Source: Pseudomonas argentinensis (GTDB lineage: Bacteria; Pseudomonadota; Gammaproteobacteria; Pseudomonadales; Pseudomonadaceae). Taken from it: 64,000 nt of DNA. Below the pieces are notes generated by a model. That model saw only the letters and a list, made by a program, of their open reading frames with translations. It did not search any database and was not told the origin of the DNA. Below, one piece after another: positions 41,869 through 54,179 of this stretch. Position 1 is the first letter of the stretch. Every line of letters begins with the position of its first letter. A program made the translations under genes and the position numbers. The stretch spans positions 2,294,001-2,358,000 of the forward strand of contig NZ_CP056087.1 of assembly GCF_001839655.2 (NCBI RefSeq), read 5' to 3'.

Positions 41869-44800
41869 TCAGCTCTTCACCGTCGCCAGTAGCCGCTCCA
41901 GCAGCGCTTCCAGGGTATTGAAGCGTTCCTCGGCGCGTTCCATCGGCACCGAGAAGCGGAACAGCGTGGCGCCTTCGAACTTGTAGCGGTTCGGCGCACT
42001 CTGGATCAGCTTGATCAGCGTCAGCGGATCGACCGGCGTTTCCGCGGCGAACTCGATGCGCCCGCCCTGTGGCCCGGCATCGATCTTCTTGATGCCCAGC
42101 CGTTCGGCCTGCAGCTTCATCAGTGTCAGGCGCACCAGGTGCTTGGTCGGCTCGGGCAGCAGGCCGAAGCGGTCGATCATCTCCACCTGCAGTTCCTTGA
42201 GACCGTCCTCGTCGTTGGCATTGGCAATGCGCTTGTAGAGAATCAGGCGGGCGTGCACGTCCGGCAGGTAATCCTCGGGGATCAGCGCCGGCACCCGCAG
42301 GTTGATTTCCGGCCCGCCGCCCAGGGGCTGGTCGAGGTTCGGCTGCTCGCCCTTGCGGATCGACTTGACCGCCCGTTCGAGCATTTCCATGTACAGGGTG
42401 AAGCCGACCGCCTGGATCTGCCCGCTCTGGCCGTCGCCGAGCAGTTCGCCGGCACCGCGGATTTCCAGGTCGTGGGTGGCCAGCACGAAGCCGGCACCCA
42501 GGTCCTGGGCGTTGGCGATGGCCTCCAGGCGCTTCTGCGCGTCGTCGGTCATCTGCTTGCGTGGCGGGGTCAGCAGGTAGGCGTAGGCCTGGTGGTGGCT
42601 GCGGCCGACGCGGCCGCGCAGCTGGTGCAGCTGGGCCAGGCCGAACTTGTCGGCGCGCTCGATGATGATGGTGTTGGCACTCGGCACGTCGATGCCGGTC
42701 TCGATGATGGTCGAGGCGATCAGCACGTTGAAGCGCTTGTGATAGAAGTCGCCCATCACCTGTTCCAGCTCGCGCTCGTGCATCTGCCCATGGCCGATGC
42801 CGATGCGCGCCTCGGGCACCAGTTCGGCGAGGTCGGCGGCGCACTTCTCGATGGTCTTCACGTCGTTGTGCAGGTAGTACACCTGGCCGCCGCGCAACAG
42901 TTCGCGCAGCAGCGCTTCCTTGATGGTCGGCTTGTTCTGCTCCATGACGAAGGTGCGCACCGACAGGCGCCGCGCCGGTGGGGTGGCGATGATCGAAAGG
43001 TCGCGCATGCCCGACACCGCCATGTTCAGGGTGCGCGGAATCGGCGTGGCGGTGAGGGTGAGAATGTCCACTTCGCTGCGCAGGGCCTTGAGGGCCTCCT
43101 TCTGGCGCACCCCGAAACGGTGCTCCTCGTCGATGATCACCAGGCCCAGGTTCTTGATCTTGACGTCGTCCTGCAACAGCTTGTGGGTGCCGATGATGAT
43201 GTCGATCTTGCCTTCGGCCAGCTGCTCGATGGCGGCGCTGACTTCCTTGGCGCTCTTGAAACGGCTCATCACCTCGACGGTCACCGGCCAGTCGGCGAAG
43301 CGGTCGCGGAAGCTGTTGTAGTGCTGCTGGGCGAGCAGGGTGGTCGGCACCAGGATCGCCACCTGCTTGCCGCCGTGCACGGCGATGAACGCGGCGCGCA
43401 TGGCCACTTCGGTCTTGCCGAAGCCGACGTCGCCGCACACCAGCCGATCCATCGGCTTGGCGGCGAGCATGTCCTCGCGCACCGCCTCGATGGCGCTCTG
43501 CTGATCCGGCGTTTCCTCGAACGGAAAGCCGGCGCTGAAGGTTTCGTAATCGGCTTTCGGGTCGCGGAACGCGTAGCCCTCGCGGGCGGCGCGGCGGGCA
43601 TAGATGTCGAGCAACTCGGCGGCGACGTCGCGCACCTGCTCGGCAGCCTTGCGCTTGGCCTTCTGCCAGGTTTCCGAGCCCAGGCGGTGCAGCGGCGCCA
43701 GGGCGTCGTCGCTGCCGGTGTAGCGGGCGATCAGGTGCAGGCTGGCCACCGGCACGTAGAGCTTGGCTTCCTCGGCGTACATCAGGGCGAGAAATTCGGC
43801 GGCCTGGCCGTCGAATTCCATGGTCACCAGGCCCAGGTAACGGCCCACGCCATGGTCGATGTGCACCACCGGCGCGCCTTCGCGCAGCTCGGTGAGGTTC
43901 TTGATCACGTTGTCGCCGGCATCGCGGGTCTTCTCCCGGCGGCGGCGCTGCATGATGCGCTGGCCGAACAGCGGGCTCTCGGCGATCAGCGCGATGTCAG
44001 CGAGCTGCAGGCCTTCGTCGAGCGGCGCGATGGTAATGCCCAGGCGCTCCTTGCTCGCGCAGAACTGCGGCCAGCCCTCGACTTCCCTGGGCTTGAGCTT
44101 GAGCCGGGCGAGCAGCTCGAGCAGCACCTCGCGGCGCCCGGCGGACTCGGCGCAGAACAGCACGCGGCCCGGGTATTCCTCGATAAAGCGGCGCAGGGCG
44201 GCCAGCGGTTCACTGGTCTTGGCCTGGATCGCCAGGTCGGGTAGGGCACTGGCCTCGAAGCGCGTACGGCCGACGCCTGGCTCGATGTCCTCGGGGCTGA
44301 TCACCACCCGCGGCCAGTCCTTAAGGCGGGCGAAGCAGTCCTCGACCGGCAGGAAGATATCGGCGGGCGGCAGCAGCGGCCGCTCGGGGTCGACCCGGCG
44401 TTCCTCGTAGCGGTTGCGCGCATCCGTCCAGAACTGCTCGGCGGCCTTTTCGATCCCGGGCAGCGAGAACACCTGGGTGTCCTGGGGCAGGTAGTCGAAG
44501 AGGGTGGCGGTTTCCTCGAAGAACAGCGGCAGGTAGTACTCGATACCCGCCGGGGTGATGCCGGTGGACAGGTCCTGGTAGATCGGGCAGCGCCGGAAGT
44601 CGACGTCGAAGCGCTCGCGGAAGCGGCCACGGAAGTCGGTGATGGCCTTCTTCTCCAGCGGGAACTCGCGTGCCGGCAACAGTTTGATCGACTCGACCTT
44701 GTCGACCGAGCGCTGGGTCTCCGGGTCGAAGGTGCGCAGCGTCTCGATCTCGTCGTCGAACAGGTCGATACGAAAGGGTTGCTTGCTGCCCATCGGGAAC

Positions 44801-45312
44801 AGGTCGATCAGCGCGCCGCGCACGGTGAATTCGCCATGCTCGTAGACGGTGTCGACATAGCGATAACCGGTGGCTTCCAGGCGCGCGCGCATGTCATCGA
44901 CATTGATGCGCTGGCCGACGTCCAGCACCAGGCTGCTGCCGAGCAGAAAGCGCGTGGGCGCGAGGCGATGCAGCGCCGTGGTGATCGGCACCACCAGAAT
45001 GCCGTGCTTGAGCTCCGGCAGGCGGTACAGCGCGGCAATGCGCTGGGAGATGATGTCCTGGTGCGGCGAGAACAGGTCGTAGGGCAGGGTTTCCCAGTCC
45101 GGGAAGTGCAGCACGGGCAGTTCGGGCGCGAAGAAGCTCAGTTCCTGCTCCAGGCGTTCGGCGCTCTGGCTGTCGGCGGTGAGCAGCAGGGTGAAGCGTT
45201 TGGCGGAGTTGGCCGCCTCGGCGATGGCCAGGCTCAGCGCGGCACCGGGCAGGTTGCCCCAGTGTTGTTTACCGGCGGTGGCCGGCAAGGACGGCAGACG
45301 CAGTACAGGCAC
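41869..45312 (-). CDS. mfd: Transcription-repair coupling factor Mfd
   Basis: This is an 1147-residue protein, the E. coli length. The N-terminal UvrB-like region has FPDWETLPYDLFSPHQDIIS. The RNA polymerase-interacting domain (about 480-550) has VVHIDHGVGRYLGLVTME. The RecG-like helicase motor has Walker A GDVGFGKTEVA, DEEH in IIDEEHRFGVRQKEAL, TATPIPRT and QLRGRVGRS. A TRCF C-terminal domain follows. Mfd removes stalled polymerase and recruits UvrA. It is divergent from gap. Confidence 0.97.
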   Translation of the reverse strand: MPVLRLPSLPATAGKQHWGNLPGAALSLAIAEAANSAKRFTLLLTADSQSAERLEQELSFFAPELPVLHFPDWETLPYDLFSPHQDIISQRIAALYRLPELKHGILVVPITTALHRLAPTRFLLGSSLVLDVGQRINVDDMRARLEATGYRYVDTVYEHGEFTVRGALIDLFPMGSKQPFRIDLFDDEIETLRTFDPETQRSVDKVESIKLLPAREFPLEKKAITDFRGRFRERFDVDFRRCPIYQDLSTGITPAGIEYYLPLFFEETATLFDYLPQDTQVFSLPGIEKAAEQFWTDARNRYEERRVDPERPLLPPADIFLPVEDCFARLKDWPRVVISPEDIEPGVGRTRFEASALPDLAIQAKTSEPLAALRRFIEEYPGRVLFCAESAGRREVLLELLARLKLKPREVEGWPQFCASKERLGITIAPLDEGLQLADIALIAESPLFGQRIMQRRRREKTRDAGDNVIKNLTELREGAPVVHIDHGVGRYLGLVTMEFDGQAAEFLALMYAEEAKLYVPVASLHLIARYTGSDDALAPLHRLGSETWQKAKRKAAEQVRDVAAELLDIYARRAAREGYAFRDPKADYETFSAGFPFEETPDQQSAIEAVREDMLAAKPMDRLVCGDVGFGKTEVAMRAAFIAVHGGKQVAILVPTTLLAQQHYNSFRDRFADWPVTVEVMSRFKSAKEVSAAIEQLAEGKIDIIIGTHKLLQDDVKIKNLGLVIIDEEHRFGVRQKEALKALRSEVDILTLTATPIPRTLNMAVSGMRDLSIIATPPARRLSVRTFVMEQNKPTIKEALLRELLRGGQVYYLHNDVKTIEKCAADLAELVPEARIGIGHGQMHERELEQVMGDFYHKRFNVLIASTIIETGIDVPSANTIIIERADKFGLAQLHQLRGRVGRSHHQAYAYLLTPPRKQMTDDAQKRLEAIANAQDLGAGFVLATHDLEIRGAGELLGDGQSGQIQAVGFTLYMEMLERAVKSIRKGEQPNLDQPLGGGPEINLRVPALIPEDYLPDVHARLILYKRIANANDEDGLKELQVEMIDRFGLLPEPTKHLVRLTLMKLQAERLGIKKIDAGPQGGRIEFAAETPVDPLTLIKLIQSAPNRYKFEGATLFRFSVPMERAEERFNTLEALLERLLATVKS

Positions 45313-45464
45313 GGGTGGCTCGCGATTGGTAACGATTTGGCCCCTGATTGTAACTATCCGCGAGGATGACTGTCAGTGTTTCGACCGCTGCAGATTGCCG
45401 ACCCCTAGCTGGCTCGTCATAATGTAGCCCCTTTTTTCAGCCCCTACATGTGGAAGGTAATGCC

Positions 45465-46913
45465 GTGACTCAGAAGCCCGACCAGTGTCTTGGTGAATGG
45501 ATTGACCGTGAAGCTCTCGCCGAGGCGATGATTCCGCTGATCGGTCAGCTGTACCGCAACAACAACGTGGTGCTGTCGATCCATGGCCGCAGCCTGATCA
45601 ACCGCTCGGTCATCGAGATTCTCAAGGCGCATCGCTTCGCCCGTCACCGTCAGGCTGACGAGAACGGCCTGGCCGTTCACGATTCCTACGCCGTGCTCAA
45701 GGCCATGAGCGAGCTCAAACTGGGCGCTGCGTCCGTCGATCTGGGCAAGATGGTCGGCAAGTTCAAGGCTGAAGGTAACGGCCGCAGCATCGAGCAGTTC
45801 GTCAAGGACGAGCTGGCCGACGTCGCCAACCAGCAGAACGCCTCGCCACGCAAGGGCACCGACGTGGTGCTCTACGGTTTTGGCCGTATCGGCCGCCTGC
45901 TGGCGCGCATCCTGATCGAACACACCGGTGGTGGCGACGGCCTGCGTCTGCGCGCCATCGTCGTGCGCAAGGGCGCCGAGAACGACCTGGTCAAGCGCGC
46001 CAGCCTGCTGCGCCGCGACTCGGTACACGGCAAGTTCGACGGCACCATCACCATCGACGAAGCCAACAACACGCTGACCGCCAACGGCAACCTGATCCAG
46101 GTGATCTACGCCAAGGATCCGTCGGCCGTCGACTACACCCAGTACGGCATCAAGGATGCGCTGCTGGTCGACAACACCGGCGTCTGGCGTGATGCCGACG
46201 GCCTGGGCCAGCACCTCAAGTGCCCGGGCATCGACCGCGTGATCCTCACCGCACCGGGCAAGGGCGCGCTGAAGAACATCGTGCATGGCATCAACCATGG
46301 CGAAATCACCGCCGACGACAAGATCATCTCGGCCGCCTCCTGCACCACCAACGCCATCGTGCCGGTGCTCAAGGCGGTCAATGACCAGTACGGCATCGTC
46401 AATGGCCACGTCGAGACCGTTCACTCGTACACCAACGACCAGAACCTGATCGACAACTTCCACAAGGGCAGCCGTCGTGGCCGTAGCGCCGCGCTGAACA
46501 TGGTCATCACCGAAACCGGTGCCGCCACCGCTGCCGCCAAGGCGCTGCCGGTGCTCAAGGGCAAGCTGACCGGCAACGCGATTCGCGTGCCGACGCCGAA
46601 CGTGTCGATGGCCATTCTCAACCTGAACCTGGAGAAGGCCACCAGCCGCGAAGAGATCAACGAGTACCTGCGCCAGATGGCCATGCACTCGGACCTGCAG
46701 AAACAGATCGATTTCGTCAGCTCCCAGGAAGTGGTGTCCACCGACTTCGTCGGTTCGCGCCATGCCGGTGTGGTCGATGCCGAAGCCACCATCGCCAACG
46801 ACAACCGCGTCGTGCTGTACGTCTGGTACGACAACGAGTTCGGCTACAGCTGCCAGGTGATTCGCGTGATGGAAGAAATGGCCGGGGTCAATCCGCCTGC
46901 CTTCCCGCGTTGA
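45465..46913 (+). CDS. gap: Glyceraldehyde-3-phosphate dehydrogenase, long form with N-terminal extension
   Basis: This is a 482-residue protein starting at GTG 45465 after GGAAGG. The first ~125 residues (DQCLGEWIDREALAEAMIPL and onward) are an extension not found in ordinary GAPDH (about 335 residues). The GAPDH core starts near residue 130 with VLYGFGRIGRLLARIL and has the catalytic Cys C293 in SAASCTTNAIVP and the later NEFGYSCQV. Long GAPDH of this kind is a separate paralogue in pseudomonads; a gluconeogenic role is possible. The role of the extension is not known to me. A terminator follows. Confidence 0.93.
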   Translation: MTQKPDQCLGEWIDREALAEAMIPLIGQLYRNNNVVLSIHGRSLINRSVIEILKAHRFARHRQADENGLAVHDSYAVLKAMSELKLGAASVDLGKMVGKFKAEGNGRSIEQFVKDELADVANQQNASPRKGTDVVLYGFGRIGRLLARILIEHTGGGDGLRLRAIVVRKGAENDLVKRASLLRRDSVHGKFDGTITIDEANNTLTANGNLIQVIYAKDPSAVDYTQYGIKDALLVDNTGVWRDADGLGQHLKCPGIDRVILTAPGKGALKNIVHGINHGEITADDKIISAASCTTNAIVPVLKAVNDQYGIVNGHVETVHSYTNDQNLIDNFHKGSRRGRSAALNMVITETGAATAAAKALPVLKGKLTGNAIRVPTPNVSMAILNLNLEKATSREEINEYLRQMAMHSDLQKQIDFVSSQEVVSTDFVGSRHAGVVDAEATIANDNRVVLYVWYDNEFGYSCQVIRVMEEMAGVNPPAFPR

Positions 46914-46927
46914 TCGCGCCGGTATGA

Positions 46928-46957
46928 AAAAATGGGAGCCCGAGGGCTCCCATTTTT
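46928..46957 (+). terminator. gap terminator
   Basis: AAAAATGGGAGCCC-GAG-GGCTCCCATTTTT stem with a T-run, right after the gap stop. Confidence 0.93.
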
Positions 46958-47043
46958 ATTGGCCTTCCGTGAGCAAGCCGAGTCTCTGGACCGGGCTCGC
47001 AATAATATTCGGAGAAGGCGCTTTTTGGCGGGCAAGGAGGCAT

Positions 47044-48018
47044 ATGAACAGAGAAAGACTGGAGCAGGGGCAAATTCCCATCTACTTCGCTGCAGTCACC
47101 GTGGCGGCGCTTGGTGGGGTGCTGGCGCCTGCTGTTTTTCAGGCAATGGCGGTTCTGGTGACACCTGCCATTGCGCTGCTGATGTACGCCATGTTCCTGC
47201 AGATTCCTTTTCTGGCGCTGCGACAAGGCTTGAGCGACAGGCGTTTTGTGGTGGCACTTATGGTCGCCAATTTCGTTCTGGTGCCGATGCTTGTTTGGGC
47301 ATTGACCCGAAGTCTGGTCGACCACCCGGCACTGCTGGTAGGTGCTTTGCTGGTTTTGCTCACGCCGTGTATCGACTATGTCGTGGTATTCACGCACATC
47401 GGCAGGGGTGATTCGCAGCGGATGCTGGCCGCGACGCCCTTGCTGCTGTTGCTCCAGTTGCTGTTGCTGCCCCTGTACCTGAGCCTCATGCTGGAGGCGG
47501 GGGCTCCACTGGTTATCGCCATTGAGCCCTTTGTCGAAGCGTTCCTCGTCCTGATCGTCCTGCCGCTGGTGCTGGCCGTTATCACCTGTGACGCAGGGCG
47601 TAGGTGGCAAACCGTGCAGCGCTGGAACAGTGCCTGGGCCTGGGCGCCGGTGCCTGCCATGGCAATTGTGTTAGTGGTGGTGATCGGCTCGCAAATCGAC
47701 TTCGTCATGCGCGAGCTTGGCAGGCTGCTACCGGTAGTGCCCGTTTATCTCGGTTTCATGGTGCTGGCGCCTTTGCTTGGCGCCTTGGCCGCCTGGATGG
47801 TCAGGCTACCGGCCGGGACGGCACGCTCGGTGGTTTTCAGCAGTTCGACCCGGAACTCGTTGGTGGTATTGCCGCTGGCACTGGCACTGCCCGAGGGCGT
47901 TCGTGAGTTGGCCGCAGCGGCCGTCATAACCCAGACGCTTGTGGAACTGATGAGTGAGCTGATCTATATCCGTGCGGTACCGTCGCTGATCTGGCGCAAG
48001 CGCAGGCCACCTCCGTGA
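47044..48018 (+). CDS. ACR3/bile-acid-symporter superfamily membrane transporter
   Basis: This is a 324-residue protein with about ten hydrophobic segments, starting at ATG 47044 with a strong AAGGAGG site. The segment LLTPCIDYVVVFTHIGRGD resembles the conserved Cys-containing helix and loop of ACR3 arsenite exporters (APCxxMV...L/HxRGD). [19 protein letters not shown] near the C-terminus is also typical. No arsR, arsC or other arsenic genes are near, so arsenite export is only a possibility. It fills the place between gap and nqrA where PAO1 carries aroP1, from memory. The gap terminator upstream makes it a separate unit. Confidence 0.8.
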   Translation: MNRERLEQGQIPIYFAAVTVAALGGVLAPAVFQAMAVLVTPAIALLMYAMFLQIPFLALRQGLSDRRFVVALMVANFVLVPMLVWALTRSLVDHPALLVGALLVLLTPCIDYVVVFTHIGRGDSQRMLAATPLLLLLQLLLLPLYLSLMLEAGAPLVIAIEPFVEAFLVLIVLPLVLAVITCDAGRRWQTVQRWNSAWAWAPVPAMAIVLVVVIGSQIDFVMRELGRLLPVVPVYLGFMVLAPLLGALAAWMVRLPAGTARSVVFSSSTRNSLVVLPLALALPEGVRELAAAAVITQTLVELMSELIYIRAVPSLIWRKRRPPP

Positions 48019-49663
<1,645 letters not shown>

Positions 49664-49666
49664 TCC

Positions 49667-50878
49667 GTGGGTATCCGTGCATTTCTCGACAAGATCGAGC
49701 ATAACTTCGAAAAGGGCGGCAAGTACGAGAAGTGGTACGCCCTCTACGAGGCGGCCGACACCTTTTTCTACCGTCCCGGTAGCGTGACCAAGACCACCGC
49801 TCATGTGCGCGATGGCCTCGATCTCAAGCGCATGATGATCACCGTCTGGGCCTGTACCTTTCCGGCCATGTTCTTCGGCATGTGGAATACCGGTTACCAG
49901 GCCAACCTGATCTTCGCCCAGAACCCCGAGCTGTTGGCGGCGCAGGACGGCTGGCGCTTCGGGCTGATCGGCTCGCTGGCGGGCTTCGATCCCAACAGCC
50001 TGTGGGACAACTTTATCCAGGGGGCAGCCTATTTCCTGCCCGTGTATGCGGTGACCTTCATCGTTGGCGGCTTCTGGGAGGTGCTGTTCGCCTCCATCCG
50101 TCGTCATGAGGTCAACGAAGGCTTCTTCGTCACCTCGGTGCTGTTCGCTCTGATTCTGCCGCCCAGCATTCCGCTGTGGCAGGTGGCCCTGGGCATCAGC
50201 TTCGGCGTGGTGATCGGCAAGGAAGTGTTCGGCGGTACCGGCAAGAACTTCCTCAATCCGGCGCTGACCGGCCGTGCCTTCCTGTTCTTCGCCTACCCGG
50301 CGCAGATGTCCGGTGACGGGGTGTGGACGGCGGTCGACGGCTTCGCGGGCGCGACCTCGTTGAGCCTGGCGTCCTCCGGTGGTATCGATAACGTCATCAA
50401 CAACGGCGTGACCTGGATGGATGCCTTCATCGGCACCATGCATGGCTCGATCGGCGAGACCAGCACCCTGGCCATCCTGATCGGCGGTGCGGTACTGCTG
50501 CTCACCAAGATCGCTTCCTGGCGTATTGTCAGCGGCGTGATGATCGGCATGATCGGCCTGAGCACACTGTTCAACACCATTGGCTCGGAAAGCAACCCGA
50601 TGTTCGCCATGCCGTGGTACTGGCATCTGGTGGTTGGCGGCTTCGCCTTCGGCATGATCTTCATGGCTACCGATCCAGTTTCGGCATCGATGACCAATAC
50701 CGGCAAATGGATCTTCGGCATTCTCATCGGCGTGATGGTGGTATTGATTCGTGTCGTCAACCCGGCGTTCCCCGAGGGCATGATGCTGGCGATCCTGTTT
50801 GCCAATCTGTTCGCACCGCTGATCGACCATTTCGTCGTACAGGCCAATATCAAGCGGAGGCTGGCACGCAATGTCTAG
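49667..50878 (+). CDS. nqrB: Na+-NQR subunit B
   Basis: This is a 403-residue membrane subunit (about ten helices), starting at GTG 49667 after AAAGGAGGG. The covalent-FMN threonine is T230 in [11 protein letters not shown], the ApbE target motif. [21 protein letters not shown] is a family hallmark. It carries FMN and forms part of the sodium path. It overlaps nqrC by 8 bases. Confidence 0.96.
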   Translation: MGIRAFLDKIEHNFEKGGKYEKWYALYEAADTFFYRPGSVTKTTAHVRDGLDLKRMMITVWACTFPAMFFGMWNTGYQANLIFAQNPELLAAQDGWRFGLIGSLAGFDPNSLWDNFIQGAAYFLPVYAVTFIVGGFWEVLFASIRRHEVNEGFFVTSVLFALILPPSIPLWQVALGISFGVVIGKEVFGGTGKNFLNPALTGRAFLFFAYPAQMSGDGVWTAVDGFAGATSLSLASSGGIDNVINNGVTWMDAFIGTMHGSIGETSTLAILIGGAVLLLTKIASWRIVSGVMIGMIGLSTLFNTIGSESNPMFAMPWYWHLVVGGFAFGMIFMATDPVSASMTNTGKWIFGILIGVMVVLIRVVNPAFPEGMMLAILFANLFAPLIDHFVVQANIKRRLARNV

Positions 50879-51659
50879 TCAAAAAGAATCCACCGCCCGC
50901 ACACTGCTCGTGGCGTTGCTGGTCTGTCTGGTTTGCTCGGTGTTCGTAGCCGGCGCCGCGGTGGCGCTCAAGCCCACCCAGCTGGAAAACCGCCTGCTGG
51001 ACAAGCAGCGCAGTATCCTGGCGATTGCCGGGCTGGGTAATCCGAACATGCCGGGTTCTGCGGTTCGCGCCATGTTCGAGGACACCATCCAGGCGCGGCT
51101 GGTCGATCTGCAAACCGGCAAGTTCTCCGACAAGTTCGACCCGGTGACCTTCGAGCCCCTGGCGGCTGCCAAGGATCCCGAATTGTCGCGTCCGCTGTCG
51201 GCTAGCGAGGACATTGCCTCGATTCGTCGCCTGGAGAACTACACCACCGTATATGTGGTGGAAAAGGACGGCCAGCTTGACACCGTGATCCTGCCCGTAC
51301 GCGGTTACGGCCTGTGGTCGACCCTGCACGGCTTCATCGCGCTCAAGGGCGATCTCAATACTGTGGTCGGCATGGGCTTCTATCAGCACGCCGAAACCCC
51401 CGGCCTGGGCGGTGAAGTCGACAATCCGAAGTGGACCGGCCAGTGGCCCGGCAAGAAAATCTTCGACGAGGACGGCCAGCTCAAGGTGCAGGTCGTCAAG
51501 GGCGGCGTGAACCCGCAGAGCCCGGACGCCATTCACCAGGTCGATGGCCTGGCGGGCGCCACACTCACCGGTAACGGCGTTGATCATCTGCTCAAGTTCT
51601 GGCTCGGTCAGAACGGTCTTGGTCCGTTTATCGCTAACCTGCGCGCAGGGGAGGCTTGA
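50871..51659 (+). CDS. nqrC: Na+-NQR subunit C
   Basis: This 262-residue subunit has one N-terminal membrane helix (about 11-31) and a periplasmic FMN domain. T231 in [15 protein letters not shown] is the ApbE flavinylation site. [20 protein letters not shown] is also family-typical. It relays electrons to the membrane part of the complex. Confidence 0.96.
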   Translation: MSSQKESTARTLLVALLVCLVCSVFVAGAAVALKPTQLENRLLDKQRSILAIAGLGNPNMPGSAVRAMFEDTIQARLVDLQTGKFSDKFDPVTFEPLAAAKDPELSRPLSASEDIASIRRLENYTTVYVVEKDGQLDTVILPVRGYGLWSTLHGFIALKGDLNTVVGMGFYQHAETPGLGGEVDNPKWTGQWPGKKIFDEDGQLKVQVVKGGVNPQSPDAIHQVDGLAGATLTGNGVDHLLKFWLGQNGLGPFIANLRAGEA

Positions 51660-51660
51660 T

Positions 51661-52329
51661 ATGGCACAGCCATCTATCAAAGACGTATTGCTCAACCCGA
51701 TTTTCAACAACAACCCGATCGGCCTGCAGATTCTCGGCATCTGCTCCGCGCTGGCGGTAACCTCCAACCTCAAGACCGCCCTGGTGATGTCGGTGGCGCT
51801 GACCATGGTGACCGGGTTCTCCAACCTGTTCATTTCCATGATCCGCAGCCAGATCCCGGCGTCGATCCGCATGATCGTGCAGATGGTGATCATCGCCTCG
51901 CTGGTGATCCTGGTCGACCAGTTGCTCAAGGCCTTCGCCTTCAGCCTGTCCAAGCAGCTGTCGGTATTCGTCGGCCTGATCATCACCAACTGTATCGTGA
52001 TGGGCCGCGCCGAGGCCTTCGCCATGCAGAACCCGCCGGTCCTGTCGTTCTTCGACGGCATCGGTAACGGCCTGGGCTACAGCGCCATGCTGATTGCCCT
52101 GGGCATCATCCGCGAGTTGTTCGGCGCCGGCAAACTGATGGGCTACACCATCATCCCGGTGGTCAATGACGGCGGCTGGTACCAGCCCAACGGCATGCTG
52201 CTGCTGCCGCCTTCGGCCTTCTTCCTGATCGGCCTGTTCATCTGGGGCATCCGGGTGTGGAAGACCGACCAGATCGAGAAGAAAGACTTCAAGATGGCGC
52301 CCCAGGTTTCCAACAAGGAGGCCTACTGA
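51661..52329 (+). CDS. nqrD: Na+-NQR subunit D
   Basis: This 222-residue integral membrane subunit of the RnfE/NqrD family has about six helices, starting [40 protein letters not shown] and [14 protein letters not shown] contain the conserved Cys-containing repeat that holds an intramembrane Fe-S centre with NqrE. It starts one base after the nqrC stop. Confidence 0.95.
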   Translation: MAQPSIKDVLLNPIFNNNPIGLQILGICSALAVTSNLKTALVMSVALTMVTGFSNLFISMIRSQIPASIRMIVQMVIIASLVILVDQLLKAFAFSLSKQLSVFVGLIITNCIVMGRAEAFAMQNPPVLSFFDGIGNGLGYSAMLIALGIIRELFGAGKLMGYTIIPVVNDGGWYQPNGMLLLPPSAFFLIGLFIWGIRVWKTDQIEKKDFKMAPQVSNKEAY

Positions 52330-52937
52330 TGGAACATTACATCAGCCTGTTCGTGCGGGCGGTGTTTGTCGAGAACATGGCCCTGGCGTTCTTCCTGGGC
52401 ATGTGTACCTTCATCGCCATCTCCAAGAAGGTGGAAACCGCCATCGGTCTGGGCGTGGCCGTAGTCGTGGTGCTCGGTATCACCATGCCGGTCAACAACC
52501 TGATCTACGCCAACCTGCTCAAGGACGGCGCGCTGGCCTGGGCCGGCCTGCCGGATGTGGACCTGAGCTTCCTGGGCCTGTTGACCTTCATCGGGGTGAT
52601 CGCGGCCATCGTGCAGATTCTGGAAATGACCCTGGACAAGTACGTACCCGCGCTCTACAACGCGCTGGGCGTGTTCCTGCCGCTGATCACCGTCAACTGC
52701 GCCATCATGGGTGGCTCGCTGTTCATGGTCGAACGCGACTACAACCTGGCCGAGAGCACGGTCTACGGTGTCGGCGCCGGGGTCTCCTGGGCGCTGGCCA
52801 TCGCCGCGCTGGCCGGTATTCGCGAAAAGCTCAAGTACAGTGACGTGCCGGCGGGCCTGCAAGGGCTGGGCATCACATTTATCACCATCGGTCTGATGTC
52901 GCTGGGCTTCATGTCCTTCTCCGGCGTGCAGCTTTAA
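52329..52937 (+). CDS. nqrE: Na+-NQR subunit E
   Basis: This 202-residue integral membrane subunit of the RnfA/NqrE family is homologous to NqrD in inverted topology. It starts [37 protein letters not shown] and [20 protein letters not shown] carry the conserved cysteines. It overlaps nqrD by one base (TGATG). Confidence 0.95.
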   Translation: MEHYISLFVRAVFVENMALAFFLGMCTFIAISKKVETAIGLGVAVVVVLGITMPVNNLIYANLLKDGALAWAGLPDVDLSFLGLLTFIGVIAAIVQILEMTLDKYVPALYNALGVFLPLITVNCAIMGGSLFMVERDYNLAESTVYGVGAGVSWALAIAALAGIREKLKYSDVPAGLQGLGITFITIGLMSLGFMSFSGVQL

Positions 52938-52952
52938 GGGTGGGATGAAGGG

Positions 52953-54176
52953 ATGAATTACGAAGTATTTATCGCGATCGGCATGTTCACCGGCATCGTG
53001 CTGGCGTTGGTGCTGATCATCATGGCGGCACGCGCCAAGCTGGTATCCAGCGGTGACGTGAACATCGAAATCAACGGCGAGAAGACCATCACGGTTCCGG
53101 CGGGCGGCAAGCTACTGCAGACGCTGGCGGCCAATAACATCTTCCTCTCGTCCGCCTGCGGCGGCGGTGGCACCTGCGCGCAGTGCAAGTGCATCATCGA
53201 AGAGGGCGGCGGCGAGATGCTGTCCACCGAGGAATCGCACTTCACCAAGCGCGAGGCCCGTGAGGGCTGGCGCCTGTCCTGCCAGGCTTCGGTGAAGCAG
53301 GACATGAAGATCGAAGTGCCGGAAGAGGTGTTCGGCGTCAAGAAGTGGGAGTGCACCGTCGAGTCCAACCCCAACGTGGCGACCTTCATCAAGGAACTCA
53401 CGCTGCGTCTGCCGGAAGGCGAGAACGTCGACTTCCGTGCCGGTGGCTACGTGCAGTTGGAATGTCCGCCCCACGAAGTGCACTACAAGGACTTCGACAT
53501 CCAGGAGGAATATCGCGGCGACTGGGACAAATTCAACCAGTGGAAGTACGTGTCCAAGGTCGACGAGACCGTGATCCGTGCCTATTCCATGGCCAACTAT
53601 CCGGAGGAGCGCGGTCTGGTCAAGTTCAACATCCGCATCGCCTCGCCACCACCGGGCAAGGACCATCTGCCGCCCGGCCAGATGTCGTCCTATGTGTTCA
53701 GCCTCAAACCCGGCGACAAGATCACCGTGTACGGACCCTTCGGTGAGTTCTTCGCCAAGGATACCGACGCCGAGATGATCTTCATCGGCGGTGGTGCCGG
53801 TATGGCGCCGATGCGCTCGCATATCTTCGACCAGCTCAAGCGCCTGAAGTCGACCCGCAAGATCAGCTTCTGGTATGGCGCGCGCTCCATGCGCGAATCC
53901 TTCTACAACGAAGAATACGATCAGTTGCAGGCGGAGAACCCGAACTTCGAATGGCACCTGGCACTGTCCGATCCGCAGCCGGAAGACAACTGGACCGGTC
54001 TTACCGGTTTCATCCACAACGTGCTCTACGAGAACTACCTCAAGGATCACCCGGCGCCGGAAGACTGCGAATTCTACATGTGTGGCCCGCCCATGATGAA
54101 CGCCGCCGTGATCAAGATGCTCACCGACCTGGGTGTGGAGTCCGAAAACATCCTGCTCGACGACTTCGGCGGTTAA
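52953..54176 (+). CDS. nqrF: Na+-NQR subunit F (NADH-oxidising)
   Basis: This 407-residue subunit has an N-terminal helix (about 5-25), a 2Fe-2S ferredoxin domain with C69, C75, C78 and C110, then FAD-binding (RAYSMANYP) and NADH-binding ([21 protein letters not shown]) domains. It is the entry point for electrons from NADH. The end LLDDFGG is typical of the family. Confidence 0.97.
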   Translation: MNYEVFIAIGMFTGIVLALVLIIMAARAKLVSSGDVNIEINGEKTITVPAGGKLLQTLAANNIFLSSACGGGGTCAQCKCIIEEGGGEMLSTEESHFTKREAREGWRLSCQASVKQDMKIEVPEEVFGVKKWECTVESNPNVATFIKELTLRLPEGENVDFRAGGYVQLECPPHEVHYKDFDIQEEYRGDWDKFNQWKYVSKVDETVIRAYSMANYPEERGLVKFNIRIASPPPGKDHLPPGQMSSYVFSLKPGDKITVYGPFGEFFAKDTDAEMIFIGGGAGMAPMRSHIFDQLKRLKSTRKISFWYGARSMRESFYNEEYDQLQAENPNFEWHLALSDPQPEDNWTGLTGFIHNVLYENYLKDHPAPEDCEFYMCGPPMMNAAVIKMLTDLGVESENILLDDFGG

Positions 54177-54179
54177 AAC

